A DNA stretch of 64,000 bases from Fuscibacter oryzae (GTDB lineage Bacteria; Pseudomonadota; Alphaproteobacteria; Rhodobacterales; Rhodobacteraceae). The translations under genes were made by a program, and so were the position numbers. The notes beneath the pieces were generated by a model, which made no database searches, was not told where the DNA came from, and worked only from the letters and a program-made list of their open reading frames with translations. Of this stretch, positions 43,899 to 51,920 are shown in pieces (the first letter of the stretch is position 1; every line of letters starts with the position of its first letter). The stretch covers positions 124,001-188,000 of the forward strand of contig NZ_JAESVP010000004.1 in NCBI RefSeq assembly GCF_016765795.1, given 5' to 3'.

Positions 43899-44208
43899 CC
43901 GTCCGTCACCTAGCTGCGGCGACTTGTCCACTTTTCACATCCGGGTCACGCCCATGTTACAAATCTTGTGATTTTTCAGTCCCTTGCCAGACGATCAAAA
44001 TTCTTCCTTTTATTTTCAATTGGTTATAGTTTTGCTTATTTTTTGTGCAATGCAACGAACGGGCCAAAATACAAGGGAAATTTGCCTCTCCTGAAAACTT
44101 CTCCGCAAACTTATCCACAGAAACCGTGGACAGCTTTCCTCTTGCCCCTGAACCCGCGACATTGCAGCCAAGGACAAGAATCGAGACATCTGCAAAGCAG
44201 GCTTTGGC
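43899..44208. other. 310-bp AT-rich intergenic region with a perfect DnaA box
   Basis: The stretch 43960-44060 is strikingly AT-rich for this genome. A consensus DnaA box TTATCCACA lies at 44111-44119, and a degenerate one (TTGTCCACT) near 43923. No gene was found. It must hold the uvrC promoter. A replication-related or DnaA-regulated role is possible, but only one good box is present. Confidence 0.5.
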
Positions 44209-46065
44209 ATGACCGAAACACCCCTTACGGGCCATGATCTCATTCAGGATTATCTGAAGACGCTGGATGGTTCGCCCGGCGTCTACCGCATGCTGAATGC
44301 GGCGTCCGAGGTGCTTTATGTCGGCAAGGCCCGCAACCTGCGGGCGCGGGTGTCGAACTATGCGCGGCCGTCGGGCCATTCGGGGCGTATCGCCCGGATG
44401 ATCCATGAAACCGCCAGCATGATGTTCCTGACCACGCGCACAGAGGTAGAGGCGCTGCTTCTGGAACAGAACCTGATCAAGCAGCTCAAGCCGCGCTACA
44501 ATGTGCTGATGCGGGACGACAAAAGCTTCCCGAATATCCTCATCAGTGGTGAACACGCCTTTCCCCAGATCAAAAAGCACCGCGGCGCGAAAAAGGAAAA
44601 GGGCGCCTATTTCGGCCCATTTGCCAGCGCGGGCGCGGTGAACCGCACGCTGAACCAGTTGCAAAAGGTGTTCCTGCTGCGCAACTGCTCGAACGCGATG
44701 TTCGAAAGCCGCACGCGCCCCTGCCTGCAATTCCAGATCAAGCGCTGTTCCGCGCCCTGCGTCGGCCGCATCAGCGAACAGGGCTATGGTGAGCTGGTCT
44801 CCGACGCCAAGCTGTTTCTCGAAGGCAAAAGCACAAATGTGCAGGCCGATCTTGCCAAACAGATGGCCGAGGCCAGCGACGGGATGGAGTTTGAACGCGC
44901 CGCCGCCCTGCGCGACCGCATCCGCGCGCTGACGGCGGTGCAATCCTCGCAAGGCATCAATCCGCGCGGCGTGGCCGAGGCGGATGTGGTGGCGGTTCAT
45001 CTTGATCACGGGCAGGCCTGTGTTCAGGTGTTCTTCATCCGCGCGCATCAAAGCTGGGGCAACCGCGATTTCTACCCCCGCACCCCGGCAGGGGCCGAAG
45101 AGCCGGAAATCCTCGAAGCGTTCCTGACCCAGTTTTATGACGACAAGGAACCGCCTCGGCTGATCCTGCTGTCCCACCCCGTCGAAAACCCCGATCTGGT
45201 GGCCGAGGCGCTGTCGGACCGCGCGGACCGCAAGGTTGAACTGGCCGTTCCCCAGCGTGGTGAAAAGGCCGAGCTGGTCGAGAACGCTACCCGCAACGCC
45301 CGCGAAAGCCTGGCGCGGCGGATGTCGGAAAGCAGTACGCAGAACAAGCTGCTGCAAGGGTTGGCTGATGCCTTTGATCTTGATGGTCCGCCGCAGCGGA
45401 TCGAGGTCTATGATAACGCCCATATTCAGGGCAGCGACGCCGTGGGTGGCATGATCGTGGCCGGGGCCGAGGGCTTCCTGAAATCCCAATACCGCAAGTT
45501 CAACATCCGGTCCGAGGCGGGCCGGAACTCCGACGACTTCGGAATGATGCGAGAGGTCATGACCCGCCGCTTCGAACGCCTGCTGAAGGAAGACCCCGAA
45601 AGGAAAACCGACGCCTGGCCCGACCTTCTCTTGATCGACGGGGGCGCGGGGCAGGTTTCTGCCGTGGGCGGCATCCTGTCGGAACTGGGGGTCGATGACA
45701 TCGCCATGATCGGCGTCGCCAAGGGCATCGACCGTGATGCCGGCAAGGAAGAATTCTACCGCGAAGGTCAGCCGCCCTTTGCCCTGCAAAGGAATGACCC
45801 GGTCCTCTACTTCATCCAGCGCCTGCGGGATGAGGCGCACCGCTGGGCCAACGGTGCCCACCGCGCCAAACGCGCCAAGGCCGTTGGCGTTACCCCGCTG
45901 GATGAAATTCCCGGTGTTGGCGCCACAAGAAAACGCGCCCTTCTGGCCCATTTCGGCAGCGCCAAGGCGGTGTCCCGCGCTGCCTTGCCGGACCTGATGG
46001 CAGTGCCCGGCATTTCAGAGGCGATGGCCGAAACCGTCTACAACTTCTTCCATACGGCGGGCTGA
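44209..46065 (+). CDS. uvrC: UvrC, excinuclease ABC subunit C
   Basis: The 618-residue nuclease has all expected parts. The GIY-YIG domain comes first ([31 protein letters not shown]). A zinc-like Cys region follows ([18 protein letters not shown]), then the UVR segment ([18 protein letters not shown]) and the RNase H-like second nuclease ([29 protein letters not shown]). Paired helix-hairpin-helix motifs end the protein ([20 protein letters not shown]). It makes the two incisions in nucleotide excision repair with UvrAB. The start has no clear ribosome site, but the family alignment supports it. Confidence 0.96.
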   Translation: MTETPLTGHDLIQDYLKTLDGSPGVYRMLNAASEVLYVGKARNLRARVSNYARPSGHSGRIARMIHETASMMFLTTRTEVEALLLEQNLIKQLKPRYNVLMRDDKSFPNILISGEHAFPQIKKHRGAKKEKGAYFGPFASAGAVNRTLNQLQKVFLLRNCSNAMFESRTRPCLQFQIKRCSAPCVGRISEQGYGELVSDAKLFLEGKSTNVQADLAKQMAEASDGMEFERAAALRDRIRALTAVQSSQGINPRGVAEADVVAVHLDHGQACVQVFFIRAHQSWGNRDFYPRTPAGAEEPEILEAFLTQFYDDKEPPRLILLSHPVENPDLVAEALSDRADRKVELAVPQRGEKAELVENATRNARESLARRMSESSTQNKLLQGLADAFDLDGPPQRIEVYDNAHIQGSDAVGGMIVAGAEGFLKSQYRKFNIRSEAGRNSDDFGMMREVMTRRFERLLKEDPERKTDAWPDLLLIDGGAGQVSAVGGILSELGVDDIAMIGVAKGIDRDAGKEEFYREGQPPFALQRNDPVLYFIQRLRDEAHRWANGAHRAKRAKAVGVTPLDEIPGVGATRKRALLAHFGSAKAVSRAALPDLMAVPGISEAMAETVYNFFHTAG

Positions 46066-46072
46066 TCTTCCT

Positions 46073-46118
46073 CTTGGCGAAAATACTCCACGGGGGTGCG
46101 GGGGTGTGAAACCCCCGC
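46073..46118. repeat. Palindromic intergenic repeat, copy 1 (also the uvrC/hlyIII terminator)
   Basis: The copy begins CTTGGCGAAAATACTCCACG and contains an 8-bp hairpin GCGGGGGT-GTGAA-ACCCCCGC (46098-46118) exactly between two convergent stop codons. The AAATA-CTC-GGGGGT core is shared with copies at 50237-50295 and 61599-61652. Confidence 0.6.
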
Positions 46119-46119
46119 T

Positions 46120-46761
46120 TCAGCCGGTCACCACCTGCACCACCACGGCCGAATAAAACACCATCGACGCCGCCAGCACGAAAACATGCCAGATCGTGTA
46201 ATGAAACGGCAGCCGCTCCCACAGGTAAAACACCACGCCAGCGGTATATAGCAGCCCGCCCACCATCATCAGCACCACCACAGCGCCGGGCAGCGCGGCA
46301 AGCAGGTCACCGCCCGCCACAAATCCGGCCCATCCCATCCCCAGATACAGCGCCAGCGCTGCCACCCGGAACCGCGCGGGCGAGATGGCCTTCAGGATCA
46401 CCCCGGCAATGGCCGCCACCCACAGCACCCCGGTCAGCAGCCATCCCTGACCCGAGATCAGCGCAAAGGGCGTATAGGTGCCCGCGATTTTCAGATAGAT
46501 CGCCGAATGGTCCAGCCGCCGCAGCAACCAGCCCCAATCGGGCCGCGAGATCATGTTATAAAGCGCCGAACACAGGATCATGCCCACCAGCGTTGCGCCA
46601 TAAACCGCCGTGCCTACCACCGCAGGCGCATCGCCCCGCAGCATCGCCGCCAGCACGATAAGAACCGGCACTGCCCCCACCACCACAACCAACCCGGCAA
46701 TATGCACCACCGCGTCCGAAAGACGCTCTGCCGGGGAGTAAAGGGTGCGGGGCTGCAACAT
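46120..46761 (-). CDS. Hemolysin III / PAQR-family membrane protein
   Basis: The 213-residue protein has seven hydrophobic helices. Family residues are ERLSDAVVHIAGL near the start, ALYNMISR in helix 2, RRLDHSAIYLKIAGTYTPF, and the C-terminal FHYTIWHVFVLAASMVFYSA. The two conserved His and the Asp form the hydrolase-like metal site of the CREST superfamily. Actual hemolytic activity is not implied. Bacterial members are linked to membrane-lipid homeostasis. Confidence 0.92.
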   Translation of the reverse strand: MLQPRTLYSPAERLSDAVVHIAGLVVVVGAVPVLIVLAAMLRGDAPAVVGTAVYGATLVGMILCSALYNMISRPDWGWLLRRLDHSAIYLKIAGTYTPFALISGQGWLLTGVLWVAAIAGVILKAISPARFRVAALALYLGMGWAGFVAGGDLLAALPGAVVVLMMVGGLLYTAGVVFYLWERLPFHYTIWHVFVLAASMVFYSAVVVQVVTG

Positions 46762-46893
46762 GCGCCAAGGCTAGGCCAGCCCGCTGCGCCCCGCAATCAA
46801 AGCCTTTGTGACAGACGCAACGTACGCGCCCTTCATTGACGCAAAACCTTCACATCCCGCCGCTAACACCGCCCCTGAAACCCGGAGGCTGCC

Positions 46894-47811
46894 ATGACCC
46901 AGATCGATACCACATTTGCGAAGGACTGGCTGGCCGATGAACTGGCCGATGTGCTGGATGAGGATTATGAGCTGGAAATCGAAGACGCGACCCTCTCGCG
47001 CGAGATTGCCCGCATCTACAAGGACAAGCATCCCGATTCGCTGGACCGCCGGGTCTATCTGTCCAACCTCATTCACCTTCAGGCCGAGCTGATCAAGTTG
47101 CAGGACTGGGTTGTCCATACCAAACAAAAGATCGTCGTCATCTTCGAAGGCCGCGATTCGGCCGGCAAGGGCGGCGTGATCAAGCGCATCAGCCAGCGGC
47201 TGAACCCCCGCGTCGTGCGCACCGTGGCCCTGCCCGCACCATCCGACCGCGAGCGCAGCCAGTGGTACTTTCAGCGCTATGTGCCCCATTTGCCCGCAGG
47301 CGGTGAAATCGTCCTCTTTGACCGCAGCTGGTATAACCGCGCGGGGGTAGAGCGGGTGATGGGCTTTGCCGATGAAGATCAGGTCGAACAGTTCTTCAAC
47401 GACGCCCCCGAATTTGAACGCATGTTGCTGCGCTCTGGCATCATTCTGGCGAAATACTGGTTCTCGATCACCGATCAGGAACAGCAGATGCGCTTCCTCA
47501 TGCGGATTCACGATCCGATGAAGCAATGGAAACTCTCACCGATGGACCTGCAATCCCGTGTCCGGTGGGAGCAGTATACCAAAGCCAAGGAAGAGATGTT
47601 TGAACGCACCAACATCCCCGAGGCCCCTTGGTACATCGTCGAAGGCAATGACAAAAAGCGCGCACGCCTGAACTGCATCCAGCACTTCCTGTCGCTGATC
47701 CCCTATCAGCCCGTCCCGCATGAAGAAATCCGGCTGCCGGAACGCGTGTTCAACCCCGATTACGAACGCGCCACCCTGCCGCCGGAACTGTACGTCCCAC
47801 AAAAATTCTAG
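46894..47811 (+). CDS. ppk2: Polyphosphate kinase 2 (PPK2)
   Basis: The 305-residue kinase carries the PPK2 Walker A IVVIFEGRDSAGKGGVIKRI. The Walker B / lid region is EIVLFDRSWYNRAGVERVMG and PEFERMLLRSGIILAKYWFS. It transfers phosphate between polyphosphate and nucleoside di- or monophosphates. A length near 300 residues with a single domain fits the class I, NDP-phosphorylating group, but class cannot be fixed from sequence alone. It stands alone on its strand, with a GGAGG-like CCCGGAGG site upstream. Confidence 0.93.
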   Translation: MTQIDTTFAKDWLADELADVLDEDYELEIEDATLSREIARIYKDKHPDSLDRRVYLSNLIHLQAELIKLQDWVVHTKQKIVVIFEGRDSAGKGGVIKRISQRLNPRVVRTVALPAPSDRERSQWYFQRYVPHLPAGGEIVLFDRSWYNRAGVERVMGFADEDQVEQFFNDAPEFERMLLRSGIILAKYWFSITDQEQQMRFLMRIHDPMKQWKLSPMDLQSRVRWEQYTKAKEEMFERTNIPEAPWYIVEGNDKKRARLNCIQHFLSLIPYQPVPHEEIRLPERVFNPDYERATLPPELYVPQKF

Positions 47812-47888
47812 GCGGCGACGGACTGGCCCTTGCCGCGCGTAGAAATTCAGCACTTCCTTTCGCTGCGTTTTCGGCTACCAATCCGCCC

Positions 47889-48551
47889 ATGATCTGGAAC
47901 ATTCCCAACACGCTCACCTTCCTCCGGTTGCTGGCAGCTCCGGGGGTTGCGGTGATGTTTTTGTACTTCCACCGCCCCTGGGCCGACTGGTTTGCGCTGA
48001 CCCTGTTTGTTGGGGCCGCCATCACTGACTGGTTCGACGGCTATCTGGCCCGGCTTTGGAAGCAGGAATCCAAGTTCGGCGCCATGCTTGACCCGATCGC
48101 CGACAAGGCGATGGTGCTGATCGCGATCATGGTACTGACCGGCTATAACGGCATGAATCCCTGGCTGATCTTGCCTGCAACCATCATTTTCTTCCGCGAA
48201 GTCAGCGTATCGGGCTTGCGCGAATACCTGGGCCCCGCTGTCGGCACGCTCAAGGTGACCAAGCTGGCAAAGTGGAAAACCACGGCGCAGATGGTGGCGA
48301 TTGCCGCGTTGTTCCTTGGAACCGGGCTGGAATACCTCAATGGTGTCAAGATGCACGGCATGACGCCCGAGCAATATACCGATGCCGTAGCCGCCGGTCT
48401 GGCCGACCCGATCCGCGCCTGCGGCAAACGCGACTGTGCATCTGTGGCGGGCGATGTCGGCCTGGTGCTGATCTGGATCGCTGCCGTTCTGACGGCCATC
48501 ACCGGCTGGGAATATTTCCGCAAGGCGCTGCCCTTCCTGAAGGACAAGTGA
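47889..48551 (+). CDS. pgsA: PgsA, CDP-diacylglycerol-glycerol-3-phosphate 3-phosphatidyltransferase
   Basis: The 220-residue membrane enzyme carries the CDP-alcohol phosphotransferase motif D-G-x2-A-R-x8-G-x3-D-x3-D, seen as WFDGYLARLWKQESKFGAML then DPIADK. It begins with the family's IPNTLTFLRLLAAPG. It makes phosphatidylglycerophosphate, the first committed step to phosphatidylglycerol. A polar insert near residue 150 (KMHGMTPEQY) is a rhodobacteral feature. The stop overlaps the moaD start by 1 base (TGATG). Confidence 0.94.
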   Translation: MIWNIPNTLTFLRLLAAPGVAVMFLYFHRPWADWFALTLFVGAAITDWFDGYLARLWKQESKFGAMLDPIADKAMVLIAIMVLTGYNGMNPWLILPATIIFFREVSVSGLREYLGPAVGTLKVTKLAKWKTTAQMVAIAALFLGTGLEYLNGVKMHGMTPEQYTDAVAAGLADPIRACGKRDCASVAGDVGLVLIWIAAVLTAITGWEYFRKALPFLKDK

Positions 48552-48799
48552 TGATTGAGGTCCGTTATTTCGCCTGGCTGCGCGAACGCATCGGCACCAA
48601 CCGCGAGGCGGTCCAGACGCAGGCGGCCACGGTGGCCGACCTCGTGGCCGAACTGGTGGCGCGCAGCGAAGGCCATGCGCTTGCCTTCGAGGATCGCAAG
48701 AGCCTGCGGGTCGCGGTTGATCAGGAACTGGCCGACTTTGCTGCCCCCTTGTCCGGCGTGCGCGAGGTGGCTTTTTTCCCGCCGATGACAGGGGGCTAG
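48551..48799 (+). CDS. moaD: MoaD, molybdopterin synthase small (sulfur-carrier) subunit
   Basis: This 82-residue ubiquitin-like protein ends in the essential Gly-Gly (PPMTGG), whose C-terminus carries the thiocarboxylate. It starts IEVRYFAWLRERIGTN, a standard MoaD opening. It is coupled to pgsA and lies 2 bp before moaE. Together MoaD and MoaE build the dithiolene of molybdopterin, the cofactor used by FdsA in this same window. Confidence 0.94.
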   Translation: MIEVRYFAWLRERIGTNREAVQTQAATVADLVAELVARSEGHALAFEDRKSLRVAVDQELADFAAPLSGVREVAFFPPMTGG

Positions 48800-48801
48800 G
48801 C

Positions 48802-49242
48802 ATGCGGCTTTCGGTGCAAGAGGCGCCTTTTGATTTCGGCACCGAAGCCGGGGCCTTTGCTGCCGCCGTTCAGGGTGCCGGTGCGGTCGTAACCTTTACC
48901 GGCCTTGTGCGCGACGAAGGCGGCAGGCTGTCGGTGATGGAGATCGAACATTACCCCGGCATGACCGAAACCGCGATTGCCGCGATGATGGATCAGGCGC
49001 AGGCGCGCTTCAAACTGGCCGACGCGCTGGTGATCCACCGCCATGGCCGTCTTGCTGCGGGCGAGGCGATCATGATGGTCGCAACCGCAGCACCCCACCG
49101 CGCCGATGCCTTTGCGGCAGCCGAGTTCCTGATGGATTATCTTAAATCCCGCGCGCCATTCTGGAAAAAAGAAATCGGCCCGGACGGCGCGGAATGGGTC
49201 GCCGCCAAGGACGTGGACGAGGACGCCTTGAAGCGCTGGTAA
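48802..49242 (+). CDS. moaE: MoaE, molybdopterin synthase catalytic subunit
   Basis: The 146-residue protein has the MoaE motifs GAVVTFTGLVRDEG, LEIEHYPGMTE-type MEIEHYPGMTETAI, IHRHGRLAAGEAIMMVATAA, and the active-site Lys in APFWKKEI near the C-terminus. It inserts sulfur from MoaD into cyclic pyranopterin monophosphate. The stop is 4 bp from the convergent P1 peptidase gene. Confidence 0.95.
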   Translation: MRLSVQEAPFDFGTEAGAFAAAVQGAGAVVTFTGLVRDEGGRLSVMEIEHYPGMTETAIAAMMDQAQARFKLADALVIHRHGRLAAGEAIMMVATAAPHRADAFAAAEFLMDYLKSRAPFWKKEIGPDGAEWVAAKDVDEDALKRW

Positions 49243-49246
49243 GCGC

Positions 49247-50236
49247 CTAGCGAAAGCGTCCTTGCCAATCCGCCTGCATCCCCAGTCCCCGCGCCTCATA
49301 AACCCCCCGCGCGATGGCCCGCGACAGGCAGACCGCTGCGGCATGGCCCAACAGGAACTGGTCTACCACGGGGTCCGCCAAAGGCCTTTCGCCTGTTGCC
49401 GCCGCAAAGACCAGATCGCCATCCAGCAGCGTGTGTGACGGCACCAGCGCCCGCGCCATCCCGTCCTGCGCCGCCACGGCCAGCCGCGTCGCCTGTGCCT
49501 GTGTCAGTGCGGCATCGGTTGCGATGATGGCAATGGTGGTCGCCTCTCCCAGCCGCTTTCCCGGCAAAGGCGCGTTTGGCGCGGCCGGTGCGGGGCAGGG
49601 GCCAAGCCCGCCGAATTCCCCCTCCATCTCCCAAGGTGCTGACCAGAACCACGGCCCATCGCCCACCACCGCCGAGCCAAGCGCATTCACCGCCACCAGC
49701 GCCCCAACGGTAAACCCCGATGGCAAGACGCAAGAGGCTGATCCCAGCCCGCCCTTCAGTGTCGCGGTCGTCGCCCCGTATCCCGCCCCCGTCGTGCCAA
49801 GGGCAAACTCCGCCGCCGCCACCTCCAGCGCCTTCAGCCCCAGCTTGTAATAAGGATTGCGTGCCCACTTCTTGTTCCCGCCATTCAACAGGTCGAACAG
49901 GATCGCCCCCGGCACGATCGGCACCCGCTGCCCGCCCACATCGAACCCGCGCCCCAGCGTGCGCAAGCCATCGGCCACGCCCGAACAGGCATCCAGCCCA
50001 AAGGCCGACCCGCCAGACAGGACCAGCGCATCCACCTCTTGCACCAACCTTTCGGGCGCCAGCAGGTCGGTTTCCCGCGTGCCCGGCGCACCACCCATCA
50101 CCGAAACCGCCGCCACAAAGGGCCGGTCCCCCACCAGCACTGTCGCCCCGCTGCGCAACGCGGCATCGCTGGCATTGCCCACCCGCAACCCCGCCACATC
50201 GGTAATCAGGTTCCGCGCACCCTGTTTCATCTTCAT
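49247..50236 (-). CDS. P1-family peptidase (DmpA-like aminopeptidase/D-esterase)
   Basis: The 329-residue protein is an Ntn-type, self-processing hydrolase. The N-terminal part has DVAGLRVGNA, SVMGGAPGTRETDLL, and ALVLSGGSAFGLDACSGV. The likely autoprocessing region with the nucleophile is GLGSASCVLPSG, followed by GALVAVNALGSAV. DmpA relatives release N-terminal residues from small peptides and amides. No operon partner is evident. Two starts (ATG 50236 or 50230) are possible. A rhodobacteral palindromic repeat begins at the base just upstream. Confidence 0.9.
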   Translation of the reverse strand: MKMKQGARNLITDVAGLRVGNASDAALRSGATVLVGDRPFVAAVSVMGGAPGTRETDLLAPERLVQEVDALVLSGGSAFGLDACSGVADGLRTLGRGFDVGGQRVPIVPGAILFDLLNGGNKKWARNPYYKLGLKALEVAAAEFALGTTGAGYGATTATLKGGLGSASCVLPSGFTVGALVAVNALGSAVVGDGPWFWSAPWEMEGEFGGLGPCPAPAAPNAPLPGKRLGEATTIAIIATDAALTQAQATRLAVAAQDGMARALVPSHTLLDGDLVFAAATGERPLADPVVDQFLLGHAAAVCLSRAIARGVYEARGLGMQADWQGRFR

Positions 50237-50295
50237 CTTGGCCCAAATATCCTCGGGGGTAAGGCCGCAGGCCCAAGGGGGCAGACAGCCCCCTT
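50237..50295. repeat. Palindromic intergenic repeat, copy 2
   Basis: CTTGGCCCAAATATCCTCGG is followed by GGGTAAGGCCGCAGGCCC and GGGGGCAG...CCCCCT. These give two nested short hairpins (GGCCGCAGGCC and GGGGG/CCCCC). It matches copies 1 and 3 in order and orientation-specific core. Confidence 0.6.
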
Positions 50296-50348
50296 TCCCC
50301 GCCCGTCACAGGCGCTATGGTTGCCACGGTAGCGGCAAGGAGGCAGCG

Positions 50349-51050
50349 ATGCAAAAGGTTGCGGTGATCACGGCGGGCGGCTCTGGCATGGGGGCGGCTG
50401 CGGCGCGGCGGCTGGCAGCCGATGGCTATCAGGTGGCGATCCTGTCCTCTTCGGGCAAGGGAGAGGCACTGGCCCGCGAATTGGGCGGAGTGGGCATCAC
50501 CGGTTCGAACCAGTCGAACGACGATGTGAAACGCCTGATCGAAGCCACGATGGACCGCTTTGGCCGCATTGATGCGCTGGTCAACAGTGCCGGCCACGGC
50601 CCCCGCGCCGCACTGCTCGATATCACCGACGAGGGCTGGCATCAGGGCATCGACATCTATTTCCTGTCCGCCGTTCGCCCCATCCGCCTTGTCACCCCGA
50701 TCATGGAGGCGCAGGGCACCGGCGGTGCCATCGTCAACATCACCACCTTCGCCACATTCGAGCCCGACCCCGCCTTTCCCACCTCGGGCGTCGCTCGCGC
50801 GGGCCTTGCCGCCTTTACCAAGCTCTTCGCCGACAAATATGCCCCCCAAGGCATCCGGCTGAACAACGTCCTGCCGGGCTTCATCGACAGCTTGCCCGAA
50901 AAGGAAGAGTTCCGCGCCCGCATCCCGATGGGCCGCTATGGCAAGGCGCAGGAAATCGCGGCGACCGTCAGCTTTCTGTGTTCCGAAGGCGCAGGCTATA
51001 TCACCGGCCAGAACCTGCGGGTCGATGGCGGCATCACAAGGTCGGTCTAG
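50349..51050 (+). CDS. Degenerate SDR-family protein (catalytic Tyr and Lys replaced)
   Basis: From the ATG at 50349, behind an AAGGAGG site, this 233-residue protein has a nucleotide-binding start VITAGGSGMGAAAARRLAAD, then NSAGHGP and a C-terminal YITGQNLRVDGG typical of SDRs. At the active site the usual YxxxK is absent. Aligning PTSGVARAGLAAFTK with the family puts Ser at the Tyr position and Arg at the Lys position. It may have lost oxidoreductase activity or use another chemistry. The GST gene starts 3 bp after the stop, so the two are likely coexpressed. Confidence 0.85.
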   Translation: MQKVAVITAGGSGMGAAAARRLAADGYQVAILSSSGKGEALARELGGVGITGSNQSNDDVKRLIEATMDRFGRIDALVNSAGHGPRAALLDITDEGWHQGIDIYFLSAVRPIRLVTPIMEAQGTGGAIVNITTFATFEPDPAFPTSGVARAGLAAFTKLFADKYAPQGIRLNNVLPGFIDSLPEKEEFRARIPMGRYGKAQEIAATVSFLCSEGAGYITGQNLRVDGGITRSV

Positions 51051-51053
51051 GCC

Positions 51054-51707
51054 ATGTCTTGCACCATCACTGCGATTGAACACTCCCCCGACCGGGGCAG
51101 GGGCCTTGCGCGCGACATGCGGGTGCGCTGGGCGCTGGAAGAACTGGGCCTGCCCTATGAGGTGCGCCTGCTGTCCTTTGCCGAGATGAAGGAACCCGCG
51201 CATCTGGCGCTGAATCCCTTTGGTCAAATCCCCACCCTGCAAGAGGGTGATCTGGCCCTGTTTGAATCCGGTGCAATCATTCTGCACCTTGCCGGGCAGT
51301 TTCCGGGCCTGCTGCCCCAACAGGCCAATGCCCGCGCCCGTGCCATCGCATGGATGTTCGCCGCCCTGAACACCGTGGAACCCCCCATTGTCGAATGGTC
51401 GATGGCGCGCATCCTTGAAAGCAAGGAGACGTGGTTCGACCAGCGTCAGCCGATGCTGGTCGAACGCATCCGAAGCCGGCTGGCGGCCCTTTCCGCCCGC
51501 CTTGGTGATGCCGAATGGCTTGATGGCGGCTTCAGCGCAGGTGACCTCCTCATGGTCACCGTGCTGATGCGGCTGGGCGCGTCGGATCTGGTCGAAGAAC
51601 ACCCGAACCTTGCCGCCTATATGGCCCGTGCCAAGGCACGACCTGCATTCCAGCGCGCCTTTGCCGCACAACTGGCGGTCTATCAGGCCAGTGCTGCGCA
51701 AGGCTGA
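51054..51707 (+). CDS. Glutathione S-transferase family protein
   Basis: The 217-residue protein has an N-terminal thioredoxin-fold domain with VRWALEELGLPYEVRLLSF and the cis-Pro motif NPFGQIPTLQEGDLALFESG. An all-helical C-terminal domain follows, with LDGGFSAGDLLMVTVLMRLG. No Ser or Cys at the first catalytic position is obvious (SPDRGRG). It lies right after the degenerate SDR, and they may act together on an electrophile. Substrate is unknown. Confidence 0.9.
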   Translation: MSCTITAIEHSPDRGRGLARDMRVRWALEELGLPYEVRLLSFAEMKEPAHLALNPFGQIPTLQEGDLALFESGAIILHLAGQFPGLLPQQANARARAIAWMFAALNTVEPPIVEWSMARILESKETWFDQRQPMLVERIRSRLAALSARLGDAEWLDGGFSAGDLLMVTVLMRLGASDLVEEHPNLAAYMARAKARPAFQRAFAAQLAVYQASAAQG

Positions 51708-51821
51708 CTAGCGCCGCCGCTCTGCCCTTGCGGCGAAAAACGCCAGCACCACCATGGCCATCAGCCACAACAGGCTTGGCTTTGGCTTGCGGTTTTTCGG
51801 AATGTCCAGATTCGGGTCCAT
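51708..51821 (-). CDS. Candidate 37-residue single-helix membrane protein
   Basis: A short frame starts at the ATG at 51821 and ends immediately against the GST stop. It encodes MDPNLDIPKNRKPKPSLL, then a hydrophobic helix (WLMAMVVLAFFAA), then basic RAERRR. The composition (polar Pro/Lys start, one helix, Arg tail) looks like a real small membrane protein rather than chance. The upstream AGGGG lies directly against the ATG, which is unusual. No family was recognised. Confidence 0.45.
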   Translation of the reverse strand: MDPNLDIPKNRKPKPSLLWLMAMVVLAFFAARAERRR

Positions 51822-51920
51822 CCCCTGACCCTAACACAGCTTGCCCCGCTTCCCCTTTGCGGCATTTCGCGCTAATCCCCATCCCGACCCGATATTTGCC
51901 GAAACCGGAAGGCCAGACCG

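Noticed and set aside
43899-44208. Chromosomal replication origin
   Set aside because: Only one perfect DnaA box, no dnaA, hemE or parAB nearby, and the flanking genes are ordinary. It is kept as a regulatory curiosity only.
49296-51701. An 801-codon minus-strand open frame across the P1 peptidase, SDR and GST genes
   Set aside because: Three supported genes in other frames cover it; no motif is readable in it.
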